From CAVXWV01 sp963695415 (GTDB lineage Bacteria > Chloroflexota > Anaerolineae > Anaerolineales > UBA4823): 64,000 nucleotides of DNA. Below, in pieces: positions 9,676 to 18,555 of the stretch (position 1 is the stretch's first letter; each line of letters begins with the position of its first letter). A program made the translations under genes and the position numbers. The stretch is taken from assembly GCA_963695415.1 (NCBI GenBank), contig CAVOGL010000005.1:1-64000 (forward strand). Reading direction: 5' to 3'. The notes beneath the pieces are model-generated. The model worked only from the letters and a program-made list of their open reading frames with translations. It did no database searches and was not told where the DNA came from.

Positions 9676-10395
9676 TCAAGCAACCTTATCCAGGGCTGGT
9701 TTTTGATCCATTACGCCCCTGATCAAAAGCCACAAAGTAAGTGCAAATTCTGAAATAAACCCGAGCGGATAACTTATGTAGGTTATACCAACGAAGGTTT
9801 CTGCGATGAAGGCTGGGAATAGAAAGAACTGAAGGGTACTCGTTAACCAGACCACACAATGAACCATCAGGATTACGCCCAAAATCTTGGGAATGAAGCC
9901 GGATTTGAAAACCAAATAACCCAGCGGAAAGAGCCATGCGCCAAAGAATATCTGAGCGATTCCCAGGAACCCATATTTGTATATATACAGAGATAACATT
10001 GCCAGGGCTTGCTGTTGATTAACCTGGAATACTTTCAAGTAGTCGGCACCGCTCAAAAGCAGTTGGCTGGCAATTAGGAAAAGATCACTACCACACCATA
10101 CCGCGACACCGGTCAGGTTCAATAACAGGAACAGCAAGGCGATGTCCTTATTTACCGGCTTCAACAGCACGAACAACGCCCAGGCCGTCAAAACAAAAAA
10201 CACAGCAGCAACCAGGTCACTCACTATGCCGACACGGAATTGCCAAGCAGATGCCATGATATTCCCGGCAGTTGTTGCAGCATCTCCCAATACAATAAGA
10301 TTGGAACGACCCAGCACATCTGCGAAGATGGAAATTATGATGTAAATCAGATACAGGAACCCTGCAATTCTTGCGGTCTTATTGATTGAATTCAT
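9676..10395 (-). CDS. DUF4386 family membrane protein
   Basis: 239 aa with about seven hydrophobic helices. The start MNSINKTARIAGFLYLIYII is the typical DUF4386 N-terminus (a K/TARIAGxLYL form), and GAWLFPLGYLVFKSGFIPKI is also typical. AAAGGAGA lies before the ATG. It overlaps the previous gene's end by 17 bp, indicating an operon. The biochemical function of DUF4386 proteins is not established. Confidence 0.83.
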   Translation of the reverse strand: MNSINKTARIAGFLYLIYIIISIFADVLGRSNLIVLGDAATTAGNIMASAWQFRVGIVSDLVAAVFFVLTAWALFVLLKPVNKDIALLFLLLNLTGVAVWCGSDLFLIASQLLLSGADYLKVFQVNQQQALAMLSLYIYKYGFLGIAQIFFGAWLFPLGYLVFKSGFIPKILGVILMVHCVVWLTSTLQFFLFPAFIAETFVGITYISYPLGFISEFALTLWLLIRGVMDQKPALDKVA

Positions 10396-10834
10396 TTTTT
10401 ATCTCCTTTGATATGAATAGCGCATAGCCCGACAAGGCAATGCCCACTAGGTATAAAACACTCTGAACAACATTCACCTGCCAGCGACCATGCCCAATAT
10501 ACGAGGAAGCTAAAAACGCCATCACTTCGATAAAGCCGATCACAAACACTAACATCCAGAAAGCCCATTTTTGACCGGCGACCAGGCTTTTGCGGATTAG
10601 CGTCCAGGTCAGCACTGAGATCACTAGCGAGCAAGAGTTGTACAGGATCGTAAAAGCATTGAGCGATGCAATGGTCTTCGCACCAAGGGCGGCAATTTCA
10701 GCTTCTGAAACAGAAGCCACTTGCAAAATTGGGGAGTCCTTTTTGAGAATGATGACATAGCACAATATGATCAAGGCGAGTATAAAGTTGATGCCACACC
10801 ATATTGAAAGAACGTTCGCACCTTTTTTTAGCAT
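10379..10834 (-). CDS. Four-helix membrane protein, unknown function
   Basis: 151 aa with hydrophobic segments near residues 10-30, 60-80, 88-110 and 120-142. The start MLKKGANVLS is preceded by AAAGGAGAAG; another ATG 18 nt upstream has no ribosome binding site. It lies between two DUF4386 genes in the same direction and overlaps the next one. No family is recognised with confidence. Confidence 0.7.
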   Translation of the reverse strand: MLKKGANVLSIWCGINFILALIILCYVIILKKDSPILQVASVSEAEIAALGAKTIASLNAFTILYNSCSLVISVLTWTLIRKSLVAGQKWAFWMLVFVIGFIEVMAFLASSYIGHGRWQVNVVQSVLYLVGIALSGYALFISKEIKNEFNQ

Positions 10835-10861
10835 TTTGGCTTCTCCTTTCATTTTCTCTCC

Positions 10862-11570
10862 CTAGCCCAAATCCACTTTCGCAGACAGGGAAGCGATCGC
10901 AGATGGATTGAACCCTTTCACGATCAGCCATACCGCCAGAACCAATTCTTGTGGCAGCATTGGAGCAATCATAAGGACTTGTCCCGTACTGAAAAGGCGC
11001 GATGAGACCGATACTGACTAACGCACAGGATAGGATGCCCGTTATGCCGAAAATAAGACCCCAGACCGATAACCAACGAGGAACGAGTCTGGTTTTATAA
11101 AATATGACATAATAAAGCGTACACCCGATGGAAAAAGCCAGTAGCGAGCCAACATTACTCACCCAAGCCTTCCCTGCAAGTAATAATTCTCCAAGGGTTT
11201 GGAAATACGAAGGATCCGGAGCCCCAGCTTTTACGAATAGCTGGCTTAAGGTGATGATCGATAGCAGGATACACACAGAAACAAAACGCAACACTCCCTC
11301 CGAGATCCTGAAACCAACCGCTCCAAGCGCCAGAACCGGGCTGGAATGCTTTAGCACGGGATACAGCGAAATTGCAATCCCGGAAGCGCAAGCACCGCCG
11401 ATGAATAAAAGAAAGGCTCCTGTTCCCACCAGGCCAGCATTTTCAGAAACACTGACCAGATAATTCGTGGAATTCACAGATCCCAGGAACAGGAAGCTCA
11501 GGACATCCACGCTCGTGTAAATGATGAAAAGGATTCCGGCACTTATTGCGAGTTTTCTAAAGTTGTTCAT
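10862..11570 (-). CDS. DUF4386 family membrane protein, one frameshift
   Basis: About 235 aa and six to seven helices. It contains the family's RLVPRWLSVWGL segment, shared with the gene at 12841. The frame is lost after FQYGTS near 10975-10982. Dropping one C restores LMIAPMLPQELVLAVWLIVK and ends SAKVDLG at a TAG. This ending resembles that of the 12841 paralog, which supports the correction. Part of the membrane-protein operon. Confidence 0.82.
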
Positions 11571-11606
11571 TTAATATCTCCTTTTTCTAATTCGTTTGGT
11601 GGATTC

Positions 11607-12266
11607 TTAAGCGGTTTTGCCTGGATTGCTGCGCAACAGCACGATCCCCAGCCAAACGAACCAGATGACCTGGCTCAAGGCAAAAACTCCGACCAGGTCG
11701 ATCAACCCCGGGAGAATGGTGATGATGCCCACCGCGCCAACCAACAAGCCGAGGATATTCAAGCTCTTGGGAAGCCCGCCCGTTCGAAGAGCGGCCAGGC
11801 TGACCAGCAGCGTCCAAAGTCCGCCCAGGATTTCTCCATTGCCGTTGCCCAACCCACTCGCCACGGTCTCGAACCCCAACCAGGTCAAGGCAGCCTGGAC
11901 CGGGTCTTTGGCATACAATGCAACAGCAGGGGCGATCCCGGCATTGGCGACCATGCCGCTGGCGATCAGCGAGCCAGCCCAGATGATCCCGATCACGGTT
12001 GCCACCTGCATGATCGCCGGTGCACCGGACTTTATGCGGTCGTATAACGCAAGCGAAAGGACGATCAGAAAAACACCAAAGAACACGTACATGAGCAGGT
12101 TGGTCGCAAATGTGACCATCTGCATTTCGACCAGCAGGGCAACCTTTTGGACCGGGTCAGTGATGCTGGGGTAGTCCAGAACTACAAGGAAGATGGTCAT
12201 TCCGATCAGGTAGGCGGCTGCCAGGTACAAAGCGGCGAAACCGCCGAATTTTTGAAAATTTTTCAT
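11607..12266 (-). CDS. DUF4386-like membrane protein
   Basis: 219 aa, six predicted helices. It starts MKNFQKFGGFAALYLAAAYL and has LPKSLNILGLLVGAVGIITI, both found in DUF4386-type proteins. AAAGGAGATAAATA precedes the ATG. It is co-directional with the flanking membrane-protein genes at gaps under 40 bp. Function unknown. Confidence 0.78.
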   Translation of the reverse strand: MKNFQKFGGFAALYLAAAYLIGMTIFLVVLDYPSITDPVQKVALLVEMQMVTFATNLLMYVFFGVFLIVLSLALYDRIKSGAPAIMQVATVIGIIWAGSLIASGMVANAGIAPAVALYAKDPVQAALTWLGFETVASGLGNGNGEILGGLWTLLVSLAALRTGGLPKSLNILGLLVGAVGIITILPGLIDLVGVFALSQVIWFVWLGIVLLRSNPGKTA

Positions 12267-12294
12267 TATTTATCTCCTTTGATTGCTGAATAGG

Positions 12295-12729
12295 TCAGGC
12301 TTCGATGTTGCGCCACTGCCATGCAAACCAGATGATCAGCAGTAGACAGAGGGTCTCGACAACGGCGATGAACAGGTAGTGGGGAAATGACGCCATACCA
12401 ACCCAGATATAGGCAATGGTGATAATACTCACCACGATATTGACCCAGCGATTGATGCCGTAATTCAATACACGGGACAGGATGATCATGGCAATGGCGA
12501 GATTGCCCATGATCGCGGCACCAAGCATCAGTTGAGGGATAGGGGTACCGGTGCTGACTGAGGTTTTCGCCACTTCATCTAACGCCCCAGGGATGAACAG
12601 CGAAAGGATATCTGCCTTCAACATATTTATCACGACTACGATCCATAATGTTGAGAGCAGGGCTTTCGCATCAATTTTTCTTGTTGTCTTCCAGTTTGTC
12701 CCACCGGGTATTGCTTTGGTTGTATTCAT
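12295..12729 (-). CDS. DUF6326-type membrane protein
   Basis: 144 aa, four helices. The segment LLSTLWIVVVINMLKADILSL and the ending IIWFAWQWRN fit the DUF6326 family of small membrane proteins. The start at 12729 has AAGGAGAATGAA in front; a longer start upstream has none. It belongs to the DUF4386 gene run. Function unknown. Confidence 0.72.
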   Translation of the reverse strand: MNTTKAIPGGTNWKTTRKIDAKALLSTLWIVVVINMLKADILSLFIPGALDEVAKTSVSTGTPIPQLMLGAAIMGNLAIAMIILSRVLNYGINRWVNIVVSIITIAYIWVGMASFPHYLFIAVVETLCLLLIIWFAWQWRNIEA

Positions 12730-12840
12730 TTCATTCTCCTTGTTGTTATTAATTTTGTCGCAGACAAGCCGCAAGTGTTTGTTTATGATTCGATCGGGGA
12801 AAGGGAGTGTCTTCAGACTTCCTCTCCCCTATATGCTGAT

Positions 12841-13575
12841 TTAAGCTGCGCTCAAAAGTTCATTTGTTTTTGTTTTAGCTGTCATGACAGCTATTTTCTG
12901 TTGGTTGAAACCCTTCAAGATCATCCAGGCTGCAAAGACCATTTCCTGGATGGCAAGCGGGGCCATTAAGAACCCCAGACCCGAGCTTAGAGATAGAACC
13001 TGCTGCGAGCCAAAAATGCCTTCTAAGTGGGCAATGAAGTACAACACTGCACCAACCAAACCCCAGCCAGACAGCCAGCGGGGAACCAGTCTGGTTTGAT
13101 AGAAGAGAACATAGATCATCACCGCACCGATACTGAAAACCAAACCCAGTATCAGAGTGGACCAATCAGTTGTCGCAGTGAGCACGGAACCAAGTGCTTG
13201 ACGGACGGATGCATCTGCTGCTCCGGTCATCCCATCGATCTGGCTGACAGTCAACATAAGGAACATAGCCAACACCGTGATCAAATAACACACCATTTCT
13301 AATACCCCCCTGAACAGAACTGCTCCTAACGCCAGGACCTCATTGTGCTTTTTAAAGATCGGGTATAAAAGCACCGGAATCATCGCCAGAGGAAATCCCA
13401 TTACCAGGATAAGAAGTGTTCCGAGGATCCATTGGGTTTCATTTGCAGATACATTGAGTGGGTATGTCACTCCGGCTTTGATTGGGGCAGTCACAACCAT
13501 GCTCAGGATGCCTGAGACTGTTCCAACGATGAAAAGAATTCCAACAGTCACGGCGGTTTTTCTGTATGTAATCAT
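12841..13575 (-). CDS. DUF4386 family membrane protein
   Basis: 244 aa. MITYRKTAVTVGILFIVGTV at the N-terminus, TRLVPRWLSGWGLVGAVLYF in the middle and MAPLAIQEMVFAAWMILKGF near the end match DUF4386. The ATG has AAAGGAGAAATAA in front. It is likely the first gene of the - strand run that extends to 8976 or 7994. The upstream 145 bp are AT-rich and could hold the promoter, but I see no convincing -35/-10 pair. Confidence 0.83.
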   Translation of the reverse strand: MITYRKTAVTVGILFIVGTVSGILSMVVTAPIKAGVTYPLNVSANETQWILGTLLILVMGFPLAMIPVLLYPIFKKHNEVLALGAVLFRGVLEMVCYLITVLAMFLMLTVSQIDGMTGAADASVRQALGSVLTATTDWSTLILGLVFSIGAVMIYVLFYQTRLVPRWLSGWGLVGAVLYFIAHLEGIFGSQQVLSLSSGLGFLMAPLAIQEMVFAAWMILKGFNQQKIAVMTAKTKTNELLSAA

Positions 13576-13720
13576 TTATTTCTCCTTTACTAGACGTTAT
13601 GTTTAAGTTTCACTAAATTTGACTTGCCTATATTTGCGGTCACCACACGATTAACAGGGCTATAAATGGGATGGAAATATACTCAACAGAGAAACTCCTT
13701 TCCAGGCAGTTACTAACCAT

Positions 13721-14020
13721 TTACGATTCGGCATCTGACGCGTCCTGCTGACCTGGATCGAGAGAACAGACCGAGAGCAACGGCATGCCCAAATCACGAA
13801 TTTTCTTGAGCAAGCCGTGCAAAGCAGCCTGGTCAATTAATGAACCGGTGAGAAGCGTGGTGCCGTCATCTTCCAGCGTAATAGTCAAACCTTCGAACCA
13901 GTCAGTCCACTCTCTTCCGAGATGACCCTTGATCCTGATCTTATAATTGGTCGCTTTATTTGGTTCCGTGTTTAGGTTGTATTTGTTTCGCATACCTCTG
14001 CACCTTTTTGGTTCGGTCAT
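13721..14020 (-). CDS. Conserved small hypothetical protein
   Basis: 99 aa, soluble. The central part (YKIRIKGHLGREWTDWFEGL then ALHGLLKKIRDLGMPLLSV) looks like a compact beta/alpha domain. From memory, similar proteins are found in Chloroflexota near LuxR-type regulators (not verified here). The start may instead be the internal ATG of MRNKYNLN. It lies between the membrane-protein run and the MalT-like regulator, all on -. Function unknown. Confidence 0.65.
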   Translation of the reverse strand: MTEPKRCRGMRNKYNLNTEPNKATNYKIRIKGHLGREWTDWFEGLTITLEDDGTTLLTGSLIDQAALHGLLKKIRDLGMPLLSVCSLDPGQQDASDAES

Positions 14021-14183
14021 AGGTGTTCTTGCCGCTTACTCGTGGCTCCGATCCTTGTCCGAGAATGTACAGAGATAATATCCCCCACACCGTGTTAACG
14101 AACAGACACTTAAGTGTTGGTTATGGGTGTTGTTTTGGGGAGATTGCTTAAGGTATTGCGGGGGTAATGAGGAATATTAAAGG

Positions 14184-16884
14184 TTAGACCAAACCCAACT
14201 CATGGGCACGCACGACCGCTTCAATCCGGCTTTGAACTTGCAGCTTGTCAAAAATTTTGCGGTTATGCCCTTTGATTGTGTCCAGTGCCAGGAAAAGCCG
14301 CTCGCCGATCTCTCGATTCGAGAGTCCCTGGGCAATCAGCTTTAGGATTTCTAATTCGCGTTTACTCAATGGTTCAATCAGTAACTCACCATCCCGGTGT
14401 CCTACCAGAGTGGCAAAAGATGGATCAGGTTTACCTGCGTTTTTTCCAGAGCTGACCACATGGACCGGTCGCTTCTCAGCTTCAAAGGCTGCCAGCAACC
14501 TGGATACATAGCTTTGCATAATCCCCCGGGAAGCAGCTTCTAGCAATAGCTCAGCCATCAAGGAACCTTCGTCCACAAATAGGCGGATATGACCGCCTGT
14601 CTCGCCGAGTGTCAGCGCTTCGACCAGCACTTGCACTGCCTTGTCTTTCGCACCTTGTGCAAAGAGAACAACAGATTGCACAGCTAACACCAGGAGCAGC
14701 CTTCCCGGCAATCTATTTGCTTCCGCTTGCTGGCGCTGTGTCTCCACCAAAGCCAGCGCTTCGAATGGATGACCCAGGGCGATGAGAACACGCGCCTGCA
14801 TGAGCGGCATGTCAAATGTCCGTACCAATTGTGCGGCATCATCCACATTATTCTGCCGAAGCTGGATTCTTGCCCGGGTGTAGAAGATATCCGGCAGGCG
14901 ATAAGTGTAATTCTTTAGACGCGAGGTTTGTTCCGCCTGTAATATCTTGCCCATCGCACCGGTCACATCTCCCTGGGCTAGTTTCAGACGGGCAAGGAAT
15001 ACGTCACTCAATATTAACCTGTCGATGACTTGGTCAAACTGCTGTGATAATTTTAAGCTCAGTTCGCCATAATATTCGGCGGCGGTCAAATCGTTCCACT
15101 CATAATAGATCCGTGCCAGACCAAGGTAGGCGACAGGGGCATTATATGGAGAATAATCCTCCATCATTGGCAGTACGCGCTGGTAGGTCTCAGCTGCCAG
15201 GTGAAGTTGATTTTCAGCTTCCTGGATCTGCCCCAAACGCATGGAAGCTAATGAGGCGTTGATAATATCCCCGGCAGCCTGGGCGAGAGAATGGGCTTCG
15301 GTATACGCCCGTCTGGCCTCAGTCAGGTCATTCTGAATGTAATGAGCAAATCCCAGCGACCGGGTTGCCATGGACCGTTCCGACAAGTTATCGGGAGGCA
15401 GATACTCCAGGGCGCGGCGCCCCTGGACCAGGATGGTTTCAATCTGGGCTTGCAGCTGCGCCAGGTTAGCTCTGGCGGCGGCAATTTTACCGATCAGGTC
15501 CCGGTTTCCATCGTCCTGGCTGGCACCCGGCAGGGCTTCCGAAGACAAAGCTGCTTCAGTCGACCGGAGTTTCTCTTCCACGCCCTTCGGTTGACCCATG
15601 ATCAACAACATAGCAGCCTGCATCCACCACAAGGCAGGTCTCGCGTCCAGCACGGTCTTTGGCAGCGACTCCAGCCAGTCCAGAATAGCCGTGGCTGTGC
15701 CGCGCAGGTGTAGGGGCATCTCCGTGCTTCCCATCAGGCGCCCGGCGCGCTCAACGTCATTAGCCGCAGCCGCTTGCTGAAAAGCTTCAAGCATCAGGTG
15801 ATTGTTTTCATACCATTGGCTGGCAAGCAGTTGAAGTTCAGCAATTTCCCCAGGAGATAAACTTTGACCCAACCGTTTGCGGAGCAAATCCCTAAATAAA
15901 TGGTGATAGCGGTACCAGTGCCGTTCATTGTCCTGTGGAATAGTGAAAAGGTTTGCACGTTGGAGGTATTCCAGGGTTGCCTGACCGGGAACATCCGGAT
16001 CGGACAGAATGGCATCACAAAGAGGTCCACAAATGCGTTCGAGGAAGGATGTGCGCAGCAGAAAGGTCTGAATGCTGGCGGATTGCTGTCCCAGGACTTC
16101 TTCGACCAGATAGTCCAACACGAAATGATGGCTGCCGGTAAAAGATTGAATAAAACTGGTGGTGTCTTGATGACCCTGCATGGAAAGCGCAGCCAGTTGC
16201 AAACCGACGATCCAGCCCTCGGTACGGGCTTCCAGCGCGGCGACATCTGCATCAGAGAGATCCAGCTCCATCACGCGGTTAAGGAATTCGGCGGTTTCGG
16301 CTGGGGTAAAGCGCAAATCGGCGGCGCGCAGCTCGGTACACTGACCCCGGGCGCGCAGGCGTGCCAGAGGCAGTTCTGGATCTTCGCCGCGTGACGATGA
16401 GCAGGTGCATCTGCTGCGGCTGGTGTTCGATAAGGTAAGTCAGGGATCGATCGACCGGCTGGGAATCGATCGAGTGGTAGTCATCCAGGACGAGAAGAAA
16501 AATCTCAGAGACGGTGGAAATTTCGTTGATCAGGGTGGTCAAAATGGTTTCGATCTGCAGTGGTTGAGGGGATTGGAGCGCAGCCAGTAATCCCTCACCA
16601 ATTCCCGCCTGGATCGTCTGCAATGCTTTTACGAGGTAAGAGATGAACCGCGCAGAATCGTTATCTCCTTCATCCAACGACAACCATGCAACTGGCATCC
16701 CGCAAATGGAGGTCCATTCGCTGACCAGGGTGGTCTTGCCAAACCCGGCGGGGGCGGAAACGAGAGACAGTCTGCAACCTGCCGCCAGCCCTTCGTTCAA
16801 TCGCTCAACCAGGCGCGGACGCGGGACAACTTTCGGACGAGGTGGGGGGATAAACAGTTTTGTGGCTAGAAAAGGAGCAGACAT
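14184..16884 (-). CDS. MalT-like LuxR-family ATP-dependent regulator, one frameshift
   Basis: About 899 aa. The N-terminus MSAPFLATKLFIPPPRP is followed by a P-loop SAPAGFGKTTLV and Walker B LLVLDDYH (STAND ATPase), then winged-helix and TPR-like superhelix regions. The C-terminal LuxR helix-turn-helix is LSKRELEILKLIAQGLSNRE ... TIKGHNRKIFDKL. The frame shifts near 16390 (ACGCGGCGAAG, one extra G); removing it gives VTREDPELPLARLRARG. It is probably activated by a small inducer plus ATP. Candidate targets are its own promoter region, which has palindromes, and the neighbouring membrane-protein run. Confidence 0.9.
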
Positions 16885-16921
16885 AGGGCAATTATTATTT
16901 TTAGATGCGAAAAGCCCAACT

Positions 16922-16939
16922 CGCGATCAGCGGATCGCG
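16922..16939. promoter_or_regulatory. Palindrome upstream of the MalT-like regulator
   Basis: CGCGATC-AGCG-GATCGCG, a perfect 7-bp inverted repeat 38 bp upstream of the regulator's start. It could be an operator or a small RNA hairpin in the leader. The role is inferred from position only. Confidence 0.3.
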
Positions 16940-17004
16940 GAAAAACTTTCAGACAATCTTAAATATTCACCTGGTCATTATGATTATTGCAAAGCACTAT
17001 CTTT

Positions 17005-17028
17005 ATTGTGATCGAGTTATATCACAAT
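17005..17028. promoter_or_regulatory. ATTGTGAT-N8-ATCACAAT operator-like palindrome
   Basis: Perfect 8-bp arms separated by 8 bp, about 120 bp upstream of the MalT-like regulator start. The half sites resemble CRP/FNR-type TGTGA boxes, but the spacing differs from the classic 6 bp. No cognate regulator is identified in the window. Confidence 0.35.
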
Positions 17029-17029
17029 T

Positions 17030-17115
17030 ACCAGGGATTTGTATTCGACCTGGATTGCACGTACTGCCCTGGGCGATACCGCTCTCCCTCGGGGGATGTG
17101 GAGGCAGTGGCAGCC
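17030..17115 (+). pseudogene. 5' fragment of the NagD-like HAD phosphatase gene
   Basis: The sequence aligns with the start of the intact gene at 28388 (from ACCAGGG to GCAGTGGCA) at roughly 80 percent by eye. It still reads QGFVFDLD, the HAD motif I, then diverges with indels. Only about 86 bp remain. The intact gene lies about 11.4 kb to the right in the same direction, so the two copies flank the platform 2 and 3 regions. A duplication scar or recombination remnant. Confidence 0.65.
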
Positions 17116-17180
17116 CTGCTGTAGCATCGAAAGCATATTTCCTTGATCGGGTATAGAAATGGGGAAGGAGGTGGAGCGAC

Positions 17181-17227
17181 ATTTTGCGTCCTGAAATGTG
17201 GACTTTTTAAGTTCCTGATTTGTGGAC
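17181..17227. mobile_element. IS21-like terminal repeats (remnant)
   Basis: Two adjacent related 23-24-bp units are visible on -, GTCCACAAATCAGGAACTTA and GTCCACATTTCAGGACGCAA. Tandem terminal repeats with a TGTCCAC-type end are characteristic of IS21-family ends. No transposase gene is present. The unit abuts the broken end of the group II intron fragment, suggesting that an insertion truncated it. Confidence 0.4.
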
Positions 17228-17230
17228 ATT

Positions 17231-17781
17231 TTATTTTCTTCTTGACACTATCATCAGTACTATGGCCTCCTCCGACTTCTCATCCGTCTTCTCTCTGAAC
17301 TTCACCTTTCGGCTTATAACGTCAATTACACTGGGACTGGTCCAGCGACCAGGTGAGACCTCTCCTGTTCCATCGCCTACTTTCTCAACATCCTGCACTC
17401 CCTACACCGGAGGAGCCTGCCCAGAGCAAAGCGAAGGGTTCTTCGCGGCTGCTTCTCAGGGTCTTCACCGCTTCTGTTGCCTTCGCCATTCGTGACAGAC
17501 CCGGCTCTCTCTTGCTCCCCTTTCGGGGCTAACATGTCGGTGCTGCCGTGCTTGCATAGCAAGACGCTTGCACAGCAAGACGCTTGCATAGCAAGACAAT
17601 CACTTTATGTTACGGGCTGCTGTTTTACTCTCCTTTCTCAGGAGGTTACAACGCTTCGACATAGCCAGTCACCCGGCTGCATCGGTTGCCTCCTGAACGG
17701 TGTGAAGGATCACTGGCAGCCTGACCCTTACCAGGACTGGACTTCCTCCAGCAAGCAAACGGTGACTTTTCCAGGACACAC
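17231..17781 (-). mobile_element. Group II intron 5' fragment, copy 1
   Basis: On - it begins GTGTGTCC (the GUGYG 5' splice consensus) at 17781, after GCCGCCCAACCCCGCATG. It shares about 470 bp with 24918-25393. At the 3' side is an open frame (GTG at 17305) reading KFREKTDEKSEEAIVLM, which resembles the N-terminus of group II intron reverse transcriptase/maturases. That frame ends at a TAA (17233-17231) where the IS21-like repeats start. The RT, maturase and domain V-VI parts are missing. The identification rests on these motifs and is an inference. Confidence 0.55.
17550..17597. repeat. 16-bp tandem repeat, three units
   Basis: GCTTGCATAGCAAGAC, GCTTGCACAGCAAGAC, GCTTGCATAGCAAGAC in a row inside the group II intron fragment. 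The second intron fragment has only one clean unit (near 25192-25207), so the array has expanded or contracted. Confidence 0.8.
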
Positions 17782-17811
17782 CATGCGGGGTTGGGCGGCT
17801 GTTTGATATTT

Positions 17812-18396
17812 TCACTCCGATAACGAGTGCATTTGTAGCCATTCTTTCCTAAGCAGCGAAAACTGAATTTGATCATTATATTGCCCATCCCGACAGTAAT
17901 ACTCGCGTAAAATACCTTCTCTTTGAAACCCTAGTTTTATCAGAACTCGCTGAGACCGATCATTTTCTATGTGTGTGGTAGCTTCAATACGATTCAAACC
18001 CATTTCAAAATATCCAAACCGAAACAATGCCCCCAATGCTTCCGGCATTATTCCTTGTCCCCAATAGTTGGGCCATAAGTCATACCCTACTTCCGCCCGA
18101 TGGTGTTGCTTATCCCATCGACAGTAACCGCATGTGCCAATCAATTCACCCTTTGTTTTGTATTCAATCCCCCACCATTTGAAGTCGGGCATCTTTTCCG
18201 GGGTTTGCAGAGGGCTTAACATTTCTTTGGCCTGTTCTAGGCTCTTGAGAGGTTCTTCGTCACGCATGTAATAGGTAACTTGCGAGTCACCCCATTCTTT
18301 GAAAATGAATTCCGCATCATCCATTCTCAAAGCTCGAAGTACCAATCGCTTTGTTTCCATGCGCGGGTATGCCTGGTTTATTTCTTCAGTACTCAC
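17812..18396 (-). CDS. GNAT family N-acetyltransferase (RimJ/RimL type), cassette gene
   Basis: 194 aa. METKRLVLRALRMDDAEFIF at the start, then WGIEYKTKGELIGTCGYCRW, the acetyl-CoA-binding WGQGIMPEALGAL and RIEATTHIENDRSQRVLIKLGFQ are typical of RimJ/RimL-like acetyltransferases of protein termini or small amines. The start is GTG with GAAGGAG six bases upstream. It follows the attC of the pectate-lyase-like cassette, and an attC-like GCCCAAC lies 15 bp past its stop, so it is probably a cassette gene. The substrate is unknown. Confidence 0.87.
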   Translation of the reverse strand: MSTEEINQAYPRMETKRLVLRALRMDDAEFIFKEWGDSQVTYYMRDEEPLKSLEQAKEMLSPLQTPEKMPDFKWWGIEYKTKGELIGTCGYCRWDKQHHRAEVGYDLWPNYWGQGIMPEALGALFRFGYFEMGLNRIEATTHIENDRSQRVLIKLGFQREGILREYYCRDGQYNDQIQFSLLRKEWLQMHSLSE

Positions 18397-18498
18397 TACT
18401 ACTCCTTCGATTGAACCTCGGTAATATTACATGTGTTGATTTTCGAGTCTTTTCGTGATGCTGTAGCATACTCACACGCGCTAACAGTTTTTTAAGAG

Positions 18499-18555
18499 GA
18501 CCAACGTCGCAGGTCAGGCGAGCTGTAAAGCGTCGCCTGCATCTGCTGGTTAGGC
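18499..18555 (-). other. Integron attC site (pectate-lyase cassette, copy 2)
   Basis: 57 bp on -: R'' GCCTAAC, arm GCAGATGCAGGCGA pairing with TCGCCTGACCTGC with one extrahelical G, loop CGCTTTACAGC, then R' GTTGGTC. Almost the same as the site at 6383-6438. R'' overlaps the TAG of the cassette gene. Confidence 0.8.

Noticed and set aside
17017..17229. Short frame on - starting MSTNQELKKSTFQ
   Set aside because: It is made of the IS21-like terminal repeats and the antisense of the HAD fragment.
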